Below, one piece after another: positions 33,098 through 41,601 of a DNA stretch of 64,000 nucleotides. Each line of letters opens with the position of its first letter. Position 1 is the first letter of the stretch. The stretch lies in NCBI GenBank assembly GCA_002707025.1, contig PALG01000014.1:1-64000 (forward strand). The letters run 5' to 3'. Below the pieces are notes generated by a model. That model was not told the DNA's origin and did not search any database. It saw only the letters and a program-made list of their open reading frames with translations. The translations under genes and the position numbers were made by a program. Origin of the DNA: Flavobacteriaceae bacterium. GTDB taxonomy: Bacteria; Bacteroidota; Bacteroidia; Flavobacteriales; Flavobacteriaceae.

Positions 33098-34603
33098 ATG
33101 AATGATCAAAAGAATAAAAACAAGTTAGATTTTTTAAAAATAGAGGGGTTAACACCTTTAAGTTTAGGCTTTGTCACGGGTTTCTACCCCTTTGTATTCT
33201 TTCTTTCCAATAATTTTTATGCGGTAAACTCTGTAGGGCATATTGCTTATTTTTTAGCATTTTTTGTTGGGGTCCCAGTACTTTTGTTTACCCTCTTGGT
33301 TTTGGCACTTTCATCTATTAAGAAAATAGCTAAATATAGAAAACAAATACTTTTTGTATCTATCATTTTTATTACAGCATTTTTTCTCTCATTTGCAGCC
33401 ACACTTCTTATCAAAAAGAAAATTTTATTGGCAGTGCTAGTTATTAGTATTCTTCTTTCATTTAAGTTATTCGATCGATTCAAAAAATTATTGATATTAA
33501 TCTCAATAATCACTTTAGTGCCTCTTTTTAAATTAGGGTACAAAGTTTATGACTACTATCAAAAGAATACTTGGATTCAACCTAGCGATTCTATTGAAGA
33601 GGTAGTCTTTAAGACAAAGCCTAACATATATATGATTCAGCCCGATGGGTATGTTTCTCGAGAAACCATGGAAGATGCTTTGTATAATTATGAAACCTCT
33701 TTCTACGATTGGCTCTCCAAAGAAGATTTTAAAATTTATAAAGACTTCCGAAGTAATTATCCTGCTAGTCTAAACTCTAATGCCTCTTTGTTTTCCATGC
33801 AACATCATTACTTTGGAAGTACCTTGATGCCAGATTTTGAAATGCCTTATGCTAGGGAATGTATTTCAGGAGATAACCCAGTGATTCGAATTTTTAAGAA
33901 TAACGGATACCACACTTCATTTGTAGTGGAAGATGAATATTTTCAGCAAAACAAATGTGATCAACTTTATGACTATACCAATATCTCAGTAGACGAAATT
34001 CCCTATTTCAGTAAGGGGGATAATCTGCAACAAGATGTTTTATCTGATTTAAAATCAGCAATAAGTCTTTCCGTAGAAAAACCAAGATTCTTTTTTGTTG
34101 AGAAATGCGTGCCACACCATGTCCACTTTTTTGCTGAAGGAGATCGCATAAAGAAAGAACGCTTGGAGTACTTGGAAAAAATTGAAGAAGTCAATATTTG
34201 GTTGAAGCAAACCATCAACTTGATTACTGAAAAAGATCCTCATGCCCTAATAATTGTATTGGCAGACCATGGCGGATGGGTAGGGATGAATGATTATGGA
34301 GAAATGTTCAGTACGCAAAAGGAGGCCCATATTGCTTCCATATTTTCAAATATTTGTGCCATTAAATGGAACGGTCTACCTTATGATGAATTTGATGAAG
34401 GCTTAACATCCAATGTAAATGTTTTCCGAACCTTATTTTCAGTCTTAAGCGAAAACAAAAGCTATTTGAATAATTTGGAAAAGGATGAAAGTTATAATTT
34501 GAATAATGAAGGTTATTTCAAGGAAGTGGTTAAGTTAATCAATGATGATGGAACTTTTACTTATCAAAAATTAAAAGAAGCAGAAAAAACATCTACAAAG
34601 TAG
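33098..34603 (+). CDS. Membrane-bound sulfatase/phosphohydrolase-like protein
   Basis: A 501-residue protein with about four transmembrane helices in the first 160 residues and a large extracytoplasmic alkaline-phosphatase-superfamily domain. Signs of the fold are PNIYMIQPDGYVSRETM (metal Asp), a SNYPASLNSNASLFSM stretch where the nucleophile usually sits, CVPHHVHF, and VLADHGGWVG with the late metal ligands. Relatives modify surface glycans or teichoic-like polymers with phosphate groups, or remove sulfate; the substrate is unknown. It is the last gene of the module with the DPG protein and kinase-like/methyltransferase fusion. Confidence 0.75.
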   Translation: MNDQKNKNKLDFLKIEGLTPLSLGFVTGFYPFVFFLSNNFYAVNSVGHIAYFLAFFVGVPVLLFTLLVLALSSIKKIAKYRKQILFVSIIFITAFFLSFAATLLIKKKILLAVLVISILLSFKLFDRFKKLLILISIITLVPLFKLGYKVYDYYQKNTWIQPSDSIEEVVFKTKPNIYMIQPDGYVSRETMEDALYNYETSFYDWLSKEDFKIYKDFRSNYPASLNSNASLFSMQHHYFGSTLMPDFEMPYARECISGDNPVIRIFKNNGYHTSFVVEDEYFQQNKCDQLYDYTNISVDEIPYFSKGDNLQQDVLSDLKSAISLSVEKPRFFFVEKCVPHHVHFFAEGDRIKKERLEYLEKIEEVNIWLKQTINLITEKDPHALIIVLADHGGWVGMNDYGEMFSTQKEAHIASIFSNICAIKWNGLPYDEFDEGLTSNVNVFRTLFSVLSENKSYLNNLEKDESYNLNNEGYFKEVVKLINDDGTFTYQKLKEAEKTSTK

Positions 34604-34644
34604 CGCGCTATACCGAAGATCAAAAAAACACCTGGAACCAATTC

Positions 34645-35562
34645 GTGGCAGGTGCCAAAAATGGAACTTTTTTGTTTCAAAGGGACTTTATGGACTATCA
34701 TAAAGATCGTTTTGAGGATTTTTCCCTCATGGTCTTCAAAAAAAATAAACTTTTGGCAGTGCTTCCCCTCAATAAAAAAGAGATGGAGGTTTATTCGCAC
34801 GCCGGACTTACCTATGGTGGGCTACTGCTGAAGAAGGAGGCGAAACTGAAAGAGGTACTATTTTGTTATCAACATATCTTAAAATACCTTTCCGAAGAGG
34901 GCATCCAAACCCTTCATATCAAACAAATTCCGGGCATGTACTGCAGCAATCCTTCCGAGGAAATTCAGTACGCTTCCTTTGTTTTTAAAGCGCTCATCCC
35001 TAGAGTGGATGTGGCAAGTACCATTGTCTTGTTTGGAGGACTTAAAATTCAGAAAAACAGAATGGAAGGGGTGAAAAAAGGAGCTAAACTTGGATTGGAG
35101 GTTCGGGAGACGTCCCATTTTGAAAGCTTCTGGAATGAAATACTGGTGCCCAATCTTCAAAAAAGACATGGGGCAGCTCCCGTTCACTCGGTGGAAGAAA
35201 TAACCCAGCTACATCATAATTTCCCTAACCATATCAAACAATTTAACGTTCATCACGGCGAAAAGTTGGTGGCAGGGGCAACGATTTTTGAAATGCCTCA
35301 TCTAGTTCATGTACAGTACATTTCTTCTAACGACGATCGGCAACAGTTGGGGGCTTTGGATTTTTTATTTCATGAGTTGATCACCCAACGCTATGCCGAT
35401 AAAAGGTTTTTCGACTTTGGTACTTCAAATGAGGAGCAAGAAAAAAAACTGAACGAGGGATTATTGTACTGGAAAGAATGTTTTGGGGCACGCTCCATGG
35501 TACATTCCCATTATCAATTTGCAACAGAAAACTATCCTCTACTGGATTCGGTCTTTATATGA
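34645..35562 (+). CDS. GNAT/FemAB-like acyltransferase of the polysaccharide locus
   Basis: A soluble acyl-CoA or aminoacyl transferase-like protein. Visible features are FLFQRDFMDYHKDRFEDFSLMVF, a glycine-rich YGGLLL, the central QKRHGAAPVHSVEEI, VAGATIFEMPHLVHVQYISSND and a C-terminal FDFGTSNEEQEKKLNEGL. The GTG at 34645 (305 residues) is the first canonical start. The frame, however, is open and protein-like further upstream (VARYTEDQKNTWNQF), overlapping the end of the preceding gene with no ATG, GTG or TTG. A non-canonical start (ATT 34570 or ATC 34591) is possible. The ATGA overlap with the FdtB-like gene suggests it N-acylates the amino sugar made there. Confidence 0.8.
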   Translation: MAGAKNGTFLFQRDFMDYHKDRFEDFSLMVFKKNKLLAVLPLNKKEMEVYSHAGLTYGGLLLKKEAKLKEVLFCYQHILKYLSEEGIQTLHIKQIPGMYCSNPSEEIQYASFVFKALIPRVDVASTIVLFGGLKIQKNRMEGVKKGAKLGLEVRETSHFESFWNEILVPNLQKRHGAAPVHSVEEITQLHHNFPNHIKQFNVHHGEKLVAGATIFEMPHLVHVQYISSNDDRQQLGALDFLFHELITQRYADKRFFDFGTSNEEQEKKLNEGLLYWKECFGARSMVHSHYQFATENYPLLDSVFI

Positions 35563-36659
35563 TCCCATTTTTAGATTTACATAAAATCAATGCCCGTTTT
35601 GAAGCCAAATTTCAGGATTCGTTTCAGTCCTTTATGGATTCTGGGCACTATATCTTAGGAACCCAATTGGACGCTTTTGAAAATGCCTTCGCTGCATTTT
35701 GTGGAACCAAACACTGTATAGGGGTGGGGAATGGTTTAGATGCATTGCGGTTAATTTTGGAAGCATATAAAGCCTTAGGAAAGGTAAAGGAGGGTGATGA
35801 AGTATTGGTAGCGTCCAACACTTTTGTTGCGACCATTCTGGCAATTAAGCAAGCGGGGCTTACTCCCGTTTTGGTAGAAGCGGAAACCACCTATTTTAGT
35901 TTTAACACCAGCGCCCTCAAAGAAAAGATTTCGCAAAAAACAAAAGTGATCATGCCGGTGCATTTGTATGGGCAGATAGCTCCTATGGAAGCCTTGTTGG
36001 AACTGGCTAATACATACAATCTCTACGTCATAGAAGATGCAGCGCAAGCCCATGGGGCAATGAGCGCTTCTGGAAAAAGAGCGGGTAGTATTGGTGTAGC
36101 TGCGGGCTTTTCGTTTTATCCCACCAAAAACCTTGGGGCTTTAGGAGATGGAGGAGCGATTACTACTCAAGATGATGCGCTTGCAGCCATGATCCGAAAA
36201 TTAAGAAATTACGGTACTTCTTCGAAATACGTAAACGAAGAAATAGGTTTTAATTCCCGACTGGATGAAGTACAGGCAAGTTTTCTGTTGGAAAAATTGA
36301 AATATCTTGACACAGATAACAAAGCGCGCCAAAGCATTGCAGCACAATATCTTTCAGAAATTAAGAATACAAAAATAACCTTGCCTAATTGGGATGGAAC
36401 TCAAAACCACGTATTCCATCTTTTTGTCGTTCGGGTGTTGGATAGAGAAGGTTTTATGAAATTCCTGAAAGATCATGAGATAGGTTGCCTTATTCATTAC
36501 CCCATTCCTCCTCATCATCAGAAAGCCTTTCCCGAATTTTCCCAACTTAGTTTTCCTGTTTCTGAAAAGATTCACAAACAAGTAGTAAGTTTGCCAATGA
36601 GTCCTGTGATGGATTCCACTCAAGTGAAAAGGGTAATTGAAGTTATAAATCGCTATTAG
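35559..36659 (+). CDS. fdtB: DegT/DnrJ/EryC1 aminotransferase (FdtB-like)
   Basis: A PLP sugar aminotransferase of 366 residues starting MIPFLDLHKINARF. It has GVGNGLDALRL, SNTFVATILAI, PVHLYGQ, VIEDAAQAHGA and the PLP lysine Lys190 in FSFYPTKNLGALGDGG. The partner ketoisomerase at 37981 produces 3-keto sugars, so this enzyme most likely makes dTDP-3-amino-3,6-dideoxygalactose or its glucose isomer. The ATG overlaps the previous stop (ATGA); a longer frame upstream would lie inside the acyltransferase. Assignment to 3-amino rather than 4-amino sugar rests on the FdtA-like neighbour. Confidence 0.88.
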   Translation: MIPFLDLHKINARFEAKFQDSFQSFMDSGHYILGTQLDAFENAFAAFCGTKHCIGVGNGLDALRLILEAYKALGKVKEGDEVLVASNTFVATILAIKQAGLTPVLVEAETTYFSFNTSALKEKISQKTKVIMPVHLYGQIAPMEALLELANTYNLYVIEDAAQAHGAMSASGKRAGSIGVAAGFSFYPTKNLGALGDGGAITTQDDALAAMIRKLRNYGTSSKYVNEEIGFNSRLDEVQASFLLEKLKYLDTDNKARQSIAAQYLSEIKNTKITLPNWDGTQNHVFHLFVVRVLDREGFMKFLKDHEIGCLIHYPIPPHHQKAFPEFSQLSFPVSEKIHKQVVSLPMSPVMDSTQVKRVIEVINRY

Positions 36660-37973
36660 TTGAAACGATCTAAGTTTATACACTTTATCAAGAACAGTCC
36701 TTTAATTAAGATGACTTCCCTAAACGCGGGGGTAATCATTATCCGACTTATTATCTCGGTTTTTATCAACCGGGAAGTATCGGGTATTGTGACCACTGGA
36801 CAATATGCGCAAATTGGGAATTTCAGAAATTTGATGGCCCAATTAATGTCGCTTACATCGTTGGGTATTTTTAATGGGATCGTAAAGTATGTTTCCGAAC
36901 ACAAAGCGGATAAGGACCAATTGCAAAGGCTCTTTTCCACCGCAACTGTTTTTACGCTAATCGGTTCTGTGTTAGCTTTTGTAGCCCTTTTCTTTGGGGC
37001 AGACTTTTTTTCTGAAAAATATCTGGGAGCCCCTCAATACGCGTATATCATAAAAATTACGGCTGTAGTGGTGCCCTTTGTAAGTATTCAACGGGTTTTC
37101 AATGGGGTTATCAATGGGCTTTCAGAATACAAGGCTTTTTCAAAAATAGAACTTTCGGCCTATTTGCTTTCTTCTGGTTTGCTACTTTGGCTGTTGTATA
37201 TCCATGAGTTTGAAGGGGCTCTTTTGGCTATTGCGCTTACCCCTGTGATCCAGGTGGCCGTGATGGTATTTATCATGATTAAGGTTTTTAAGGAATATGT
37301 ACAGTTTTCTAAACTGACATTTCGAGTACCGCTGGCCAAAAGCCTTTTGGCGTTTACGGCCATGTCCTTTTTCTCCACTATTTTACTGAATCAGGTAGAG
37401 ATCGAGGTTCGTAATATGATTGAGAATAAAATAAGTGCCAGTGAAGCAGGGGTATGGACAGGTTTAATGATGGTCTCTAAAAATTACATGGTTTTTATCA
37501 ATGCCATTTTAACGCTCTATGTCCTGCCCAAATTCGCAAACATCCACACACAGCATGGTTTCACCAAAGAATTGGGAAGTATCTATAAAACCCTGCTTCC
37601 TATTTTTGCGGTAGGGATGCTGCTAATTTATTTTTTAAGGGAGTACATCATTTTCTTTCTCTTTAAGGGAGATGCTTACTACGGAATGGCACCTTTGTTT
37701 AAATGGCAACTGGTGGGAGATTTTGTACGATTGGCTTCCGTAATCATGGCCTCTCAGTTTTTTGCCAAGAAACTAGTGTATGCCTTTATCTTTTCTGAAG
37801 TTATTTCCATAGGATTGTTTTATGGGTTTTCCATCTGGTTTATCGATTTATATGGGGTGGAAGGTGTTCCAATTGCCAATTTGGCTCGCTATATTGTTTA
37901 TATTATTGTAGTTTTTATCCTAATTTTAAGATATTTTAAAAGACAACGTTCTATCCGAAAAACCGATAAATAG
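36660..37973 (+). CDS. wzx: Wzx-type O-antigen/polysaccharide flippase
   Basis: A 437-residue polytopic MATE/MOP-superfamily protein with about twelve hydrophobic segments, starting with basic MKRSKFIHFIKNSPLIK. It flips undecaprenyl-linked oligosaccharide across the inner membrane, most like WzxE/O-antigen translocases. The apparent start is TTG at 36660, directly after the FdtB-like stop; an ATG at 36711 would give a shorter N-terminus. The ketoisomerase gene follows after 7 bases, so it is in the same transcript. Confidence 0.9.
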   Translation: MKRSKFIHFIKNSPLIKMTSLNAGVIIIRLIISVFINREVSGIVTTGQYAQIGNFRNLMAQLMSLTSLGIFNGIVKYVSEHKADKDQLQRLFSTATVFTLIGSVLAFVALFFGADFFSEKYLGAPQYAYIIKITAVVVPFVSIQRVFNGVINGLSEYKAFSKIELSAYLLSSGLLLWLLYIHEFEGALLAIALTPVIQVAVMVFIMIKVFKEYVQFSKLTFRVPLAKSLLAFTAMSFFSTILLNQVEIEVRNMIENKISASEAGVWTGLMMVSKNYMVFINAILTLYVLPKFANIHTQHGFTKELGSIYKTLLPIFAVGMLLIYFLREYIIFFLFKGDAYYGMAPLFKWQLVGDFVRLASVIMASQFFAKKLVYAFIFSEVISIGLFYGFSIWFIDLYGVEGVPIANLARYIVYIIVVFILILRYFKRQRSIRKTDK

Positions 37974-37980
37974 TATTGCT

Positions 37981-38385
37981 TTGAAGAAACCCACCCTTAT
38001 AGAAATTCCTAAGATTAGCGATCCAGATGGTCGTGGTAACCTATCTGTGATAGAGAAAAACATCATTCCTTTTCAGATAAAAAGGGTGTATTATCTTTAT
38101 GATGTGCCTTCCGATTCATCCAGGGGAGGCCACGCTCATAAAGAATTACAACAGTTTTTGATCGCCGTAGGGGGAAGCTTCGATGTAGTCATTTCCAATG
38201 GGGAAACAAAAGAAGTCTTTACCCTTAATAAACCGAATAAGGGATTGTTGATTCCTTCTGGATATTGGCGGGGATTGGAAAATTTCTCTGCAGGAGCGGG
38301 TTGTTTGTCCTTGGTAAGTGATGTTTATAAAGAAGAAGACTACATTCGGGATTATGAAGAATTTTTATCCTACAAGTCTCAATAA
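37981..38385 (+). CDS. fdtA: dTDP-sugar 3,4-ketoisomerase (FdtA/WxcM-like cupin)
   Basis: A 134-residue cupin that tautomerises dTDP-4-keto-6-deoxyglucose to the 3-keto isomer, the substrate of the FdtB-like aminotransferase two genes upstream. It has the family start IPKISDPDGRGNLSVIE, the catalytic His pair in RGGHAHKELQQFL (His51, His53), LLIPSGYWRGLENFS and the C-terminal DVYKEEDYIRDYEEFL. The start is TTG, like that of wzx. It abuts the convergent glycosyltransferase gene with no gap and no terminator. Confidence 0.9.
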   Translation: MKKPTLIEIPKISDPDGRGNLSVIEKNIIPFQIKRVYYLYDVPSDSSRGGHAHKELQQFLIAVGGSFDVVISNGETKEVFTLNKPNKGLLIPSGYWRGLENFSAGAGCLSLVSDVYKEEDYIRDYEEFLSYKSQ

Positions 38386-39528
38386 CTAATAGTTTTGATA
38401 GCTATGAAGGTATTTTTCGGCAATGGTAATATAGTGATGTTCCCGTTCAATAAACTGTCTGGCATTTCTTCCTACAGTTTCTAATTTCTCGGGATTTTCT
38501 ACAAAATCACTTAACTTTTCCACAAGATAGTCTACATTGGGCAAGGCATTCACACACACTTCGTCTTCCTGAAGTTGATAGGTGTCCAAAAATTCCTTTT
38601 CTGCTCCTGTAAAAACTACTTTTCCTTTTGCCATAGCTTCTAAGGCATTATAGCCTTGATCGTAAGAGAAAACCTGGTCCAATAAAATATCGGCGCTGTT
38701 GTAAATTTTACTATAGGTTTCAAACGGTACGTTGGTAGTGATTTTCACCGCTACTTTTTCGGGGTACTTTTCGGCAATACGCTCTAGGGCTTCTTCAAAA
38801 TAACGAATCCCTTTGGCATGATAATTTCCGCGGTTAATCCCCAAAAAAATTAGGATTTTACCTTCGGAAGTTTTTTGAGTTGGGGTATTTAGGGAAATGT
38901 TTATGGGGTTGGGTATGAGCCCAATAAATTTTGGGTGGTGTTGGTTGGGAAAGTAATAATCCAAATCGGAAGCAATAATCCCGTGACAATGTTCCATCAC
39001 CCATTGATGGGTTTTAAGGTTGTTTTTGGAATGATACCTTAGAATATACTTAAAATGCGGTTCCAAGCTCGGATCTTCAAAATAGGGGCTTAAGATGGAA
39101 TAACGGAACTTCTTTTTCAGTAAATAATCCACTGTATGATAATCGACCCCACAACTTAAGACAAAGACTTTTTTATTGTTTCGGAAAAGTTTTTTCAGTA
39201 AAAACCGTTCCAGGGAAGGAAGTGTTTTGATGGGTTTTTCATTTATGAGTTGTACCACATCGTAGTTTCTTAGTTTGGGAAGCTTCAGATAAAAACGAAT
39301 CCCTCTTTCAAATTCCGAAAGGTCCCAGTTAAATAATTTAAAAAGCAGCACTTTTAATTTCTTAATTAAGAACTTTTCAGAAAAAATCGGCCTTATAGAA
39401 AGATCTACCGGAAAGTTTTTAAAGCCATCTCCATCGCCTATTAGCGTGACATGAGTCCCTTTTTGCTGCAATCCCTCCTTTAGGGTGTTGTGCAAACGGC
39501 TATATTCTCCTACCAATAGAATATTCAT
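38386..39528 (-). CDS. GT-B glycosyltransferase
   Basis: A 380-residue cytoplasmic GT-B-like transferase with an N-terminal Rossmann segment NILLVGEYSRLHNTLKEGL and a C-terminal donor-binding half: PNPINISL, ILIFLGINRGNYHAKGIRYFEEAL, the pattern ADILLDQVFSYDQGYNALEAMAKGKVVF with the E-x-A-M-A pocket, and VGRNARQFIE. Donor and acceptor sugars are unknown. It reads opposite to the fdtA-wzx operon and has an overlapping divergent promoter with the next GT gene. Confidence 0.82.
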   Translation of the reverse strand: MNILLVGEYSRLHNTLKEGLQQKGTHVTLIGDGDGFKNFPVDLSIRPIFSEKFLIKKLKVLLFKLFNWDLSEFERGIRFYLKLPKLRNYDVVQLINEKPIKTLPSLERFLLKKLFRNNKKVFVLSCGVDYHTVDYLLKKKFRYSILSPYFEDPSLEPHFKYILRYHSKNNLKTHQWVMEHCHGIIASDLDYYFPNQHHPKFIGLIPNPINISLNTPTQKTSEGKILIFLGINRGNYHAKGIRYFEEALERIAEKYPEKVAVKITTNVPFETYSKIYNSADILLDQVFSYDQGYNALEAMAKGKVVFTGAEKEFLDTYQLQEDEVCVNALPNVDYLVEKLSDFVENPEKLETVGRNARQFIEREHHYITIAEKYLHSYQNY

Positions 39529-39534
39529 ATAGAG

Positions 39535-39553
39535 TATATTTGTGTCAAAGTTA
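39535..39553. promoter_or_regulatory. Overlapping divergent promoters between two glycosyltransferase genes
   Basis: Plus strand: TATATTTG at 39535-39542, 24 bases before the ATG at 39567. Minus strand: TAACTTTG at 39553-39546, 17 bases before the ATG at 39528. Both match TAnnTTTG and are only 3 bases apart, so the two -7 regions are likely to be mutually exclusive. Confidence 0.65.
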
Positions 39554-39566
39554 ATTCTTTAAATCT

Positions 39567-40676
39567 ATGTTGCAACCCAAAATTAAAATTGCCCTAGTGG
39601 GCGAAATGCTAAGTCGGGGAGGTGCAGAGCGCGTTCAGGCCAGGCTTTCCCAATATTTTGAGGCGGCAGGCATAGAGATCCACCATGTCGTTTTTATTGA
39701 TGAAGTTACCTATTCCTATGCGGGAGCGGTTTTAAACTTAGGAAAACAAAAAACACACCGTAATCGGTTTGTCAATAAATGGCTGATGCTTCGGTCGTTA
39801 CGTGCCTACCTAAAAGAACAAAAAGTTGATTTTATCATTGATTTTCGGGCAAAGCATAATTTTTTTCAAGAGTATGTACTGGCAAATTTTGTGTATAACG
39901 CTCCTTATGTTGTAAGTATAAGAGGTAGTAAATTAGATCTATACTTTCCTAAAAGCAAGGCTTTTGCGAGGAAAGTTTACCGAAAATGCTATGGTTTTGT
40001 AACGGTTTCGAAGGCTATTGAAAGCTTAATCGTCTTCCGTTATGGTTATACTAACGTGACCACCATTTATAATCCGGTCGCTATCCAGGAAGTTGAACGG
40101 AAAAGTAGGGTAGCGATAGATTTACCCGAGAAATACCTCTTAGGGATAGGAAGAATGAAGGATAATGTAAAACAGTTTGACCATTTAATAAAAGCTTTTC
40201 AGCAGTCCGATGCCCGGGCACTTGGGGTAAAACTTTTATTGGTAGGGGATGGCCCCTATAAAGAAGTTTTAAAGGATCTGGTAGCTACATTGGGTTTAAG
40301 TGATAGTGTGTTGTTTCAATCTTTTTCTAAAAATCCTTTCCCTTACTACCGAAATGCATTATTTACTGCTTTAACCAGTAAATCGGAAGGCTTCCCTAAC
40401 GTTCTTCTGGAAAGTTTGGCTACTGGAACTCCAGTAGTAGCCTACAATTGTGTGTCTGGCCCCAGCGAAATTATTAGGCACAGGGAAAATGGTCTTTTGG
40501 TAGAAGATCAAGATATTTCTGCTATGGTACAAGCCATGAATACCTTGTTGCAGGATGTCGAACTACGGGAATATTGCCGAAGTAATGCTACCGAAAGTGT
40601 ACACCAATTCACTCCCACACGTATCGTCGAACAGTGGTTGTCTTTCTTGGGGCTACCTGCTAGGAATACGAACTAA
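39567..40676 (+). CDS. Family 4 glycosyltransferase
   Basis: A 369-residue GT-B enzyme. The N-terminal domain has LVGEMLSRGGAERVQARLSQYF. The C-terminal domain has LLGIGRMKDNVKQFDHLIKAFQ, LLLVGDGPYKEVL, and the retaining GT4 signature SEGFPNVLLESLATGTPVVAYN near residues 272-293. The E-x7-E pattern is intact. It likely adds a sugar to the lipid-linked repeat unit. Its end overlaps the convergent GT2 gene by 17 bases. Confidence 0.92.
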   Translation: MLQPKIKIALVGEMLSRGGAERVQARLSQYFEAAGIEIHHVVFIDEVTYSYAGAVLNLGKQKTHRNRFVNKWLMLRSLRAYLKEQKVDFIIDFRAKHNFFQEYVLANFVYNAPYVVSIRGSKLDLYFPKSKAFARKVYRKCYGFVTVSKAIESLIVFRYGYTNVTTIYNPVAIQEVERKSRVAIDLPEKYLLGIGRMKDNVKQFDHLIKAFQQSDARALGVKLLLVGDGPYKEVLKDLVATLGLSDSVLFQSFSKNPFPYYRNALFTALTSKSEGFPNVLLESLATGTPVVAYNCVSGPSEIIRHRENGLLVEDQDISAMVQAMNTLLQDVELREYCRSNATESVHQFTPTRIVEQWLSFLGLPARNTN

Positions 40677-41601
40677 CATTTACTCCATTTTTTAAAAGGA
40701 AGCGTTTTCCCTTAAAAATAAGCTTAAGTACAGCATTAGGAAGCCTTAACAAGAGTCGTTGTTTCCAATTCAAATTATTGAAATCAATTTCACTTTTCAA
40801 TTGACGGTAGGGCCCTTTGGCATGCTCCATCTTTAGAAGCTTGGCTTTGACATAGCGGTGAAAATCCAAATACTTTTTAAGCGCTTTATGATTGGGGTTT
40901 TGGACTTCATAAAATTGATAATCGGGGATGACCTTCCCTTTAAGATGACTTTGTGTGATCTGATTTTCACTCACAAAATTTAAAGTCACCAATGGCTCAT
41001 TGAGAAGCGCTACTTGATGTTTTAGGTTTACCCGAATGTTAAAATCTACGTCTTCACTATAATTTATTTTTTCATCGAAATAACCTACGTCTTCAAAAAG
41101 GGACTTCTTTGCGCAAATACTGGACATACAATAATAATTGTAGCCTAAACTGGTTTCAAAAAAACGGGGGATGATGCCTTCTTGTGTGACCTCTAACTTT
41201 GGAAAAGGCAAAGTGGTTTTTTTTCCGTTGGAAAGTATAATTTCATACGTCGATGCAAACAGCGAAGCCGTGTCCCCAAACTTTTCAATAAGATGGTTCA
41301 TCGCTTCCAAAAAGTTGGGTTTCCATAAGTCGTCGGCATCCAAAAAAGCAATGTAGGGTGCCGAAGCATTTCGAATGCCCGTATTCCTAGAAGCCGAAAG
41401 TCCTTTGTTTTTTTTATGTTGAATGACTCGAATACGTGGGTCTGTTACGCTTTTCACAACTTCCAAACTGGTATCGGTAGCGCAGTCATTAACCACCAGT
41501 ATTTCAAAATCCTGAAAGGACTGTTCGGAAACACTCTTTAGTGTTGCTTCAATAAAGTTTTCCTTATTGTAGAGGGGTATGACTACCGAAAATCTAGGCA
41601 T
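40660..41601 (-). CDS. Family 2 glycosyltransferase
   Basis: A 313-residue GT-A enzyme starting MPRFSVVIPLYNKENFIEATLKS, then NDCATDTS, GLSASRNTGI, the metal site FLDADDLW and, near the C-terminus, basic amphipathic helices (LKLIFKGKRFLLKNG) that may touch the membrane. A TTG start at 41616 would add five residues; the ATG at 41601 matches the family start better. It overlaps the upstream GT2 gene by 8 bases, so the two are coupled. Confidence 0.88.
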   Translation of the reverse strand: MPRFSVVIPLYNKENFIEATLKSVSEQSFQDFEILVVNDCATDTSLEVVKSVTDPRIRVIQHKKNKGLSASRNTGIRNASAPYIAFLDADDLWKPNFLEAMNHLIEKFGDTASLFASTYEIILSNGKKTTLPFPKLEVTQEGIIPRFFETSLGYNYYCMSSICAKKSLFEDVGYFDEKINYSEDVDFNIRVNLKHQVALLNEPLVTLNFVSENQITQSHLKGKVIPDYQFYEVQNPNHKALKKYLDFHRYVKAKLLKMEHAKGPYRQLKSEIDFNNLNWKQRLLLRLPNAVLKLIFKGKRFLLKNGVNVSSYS

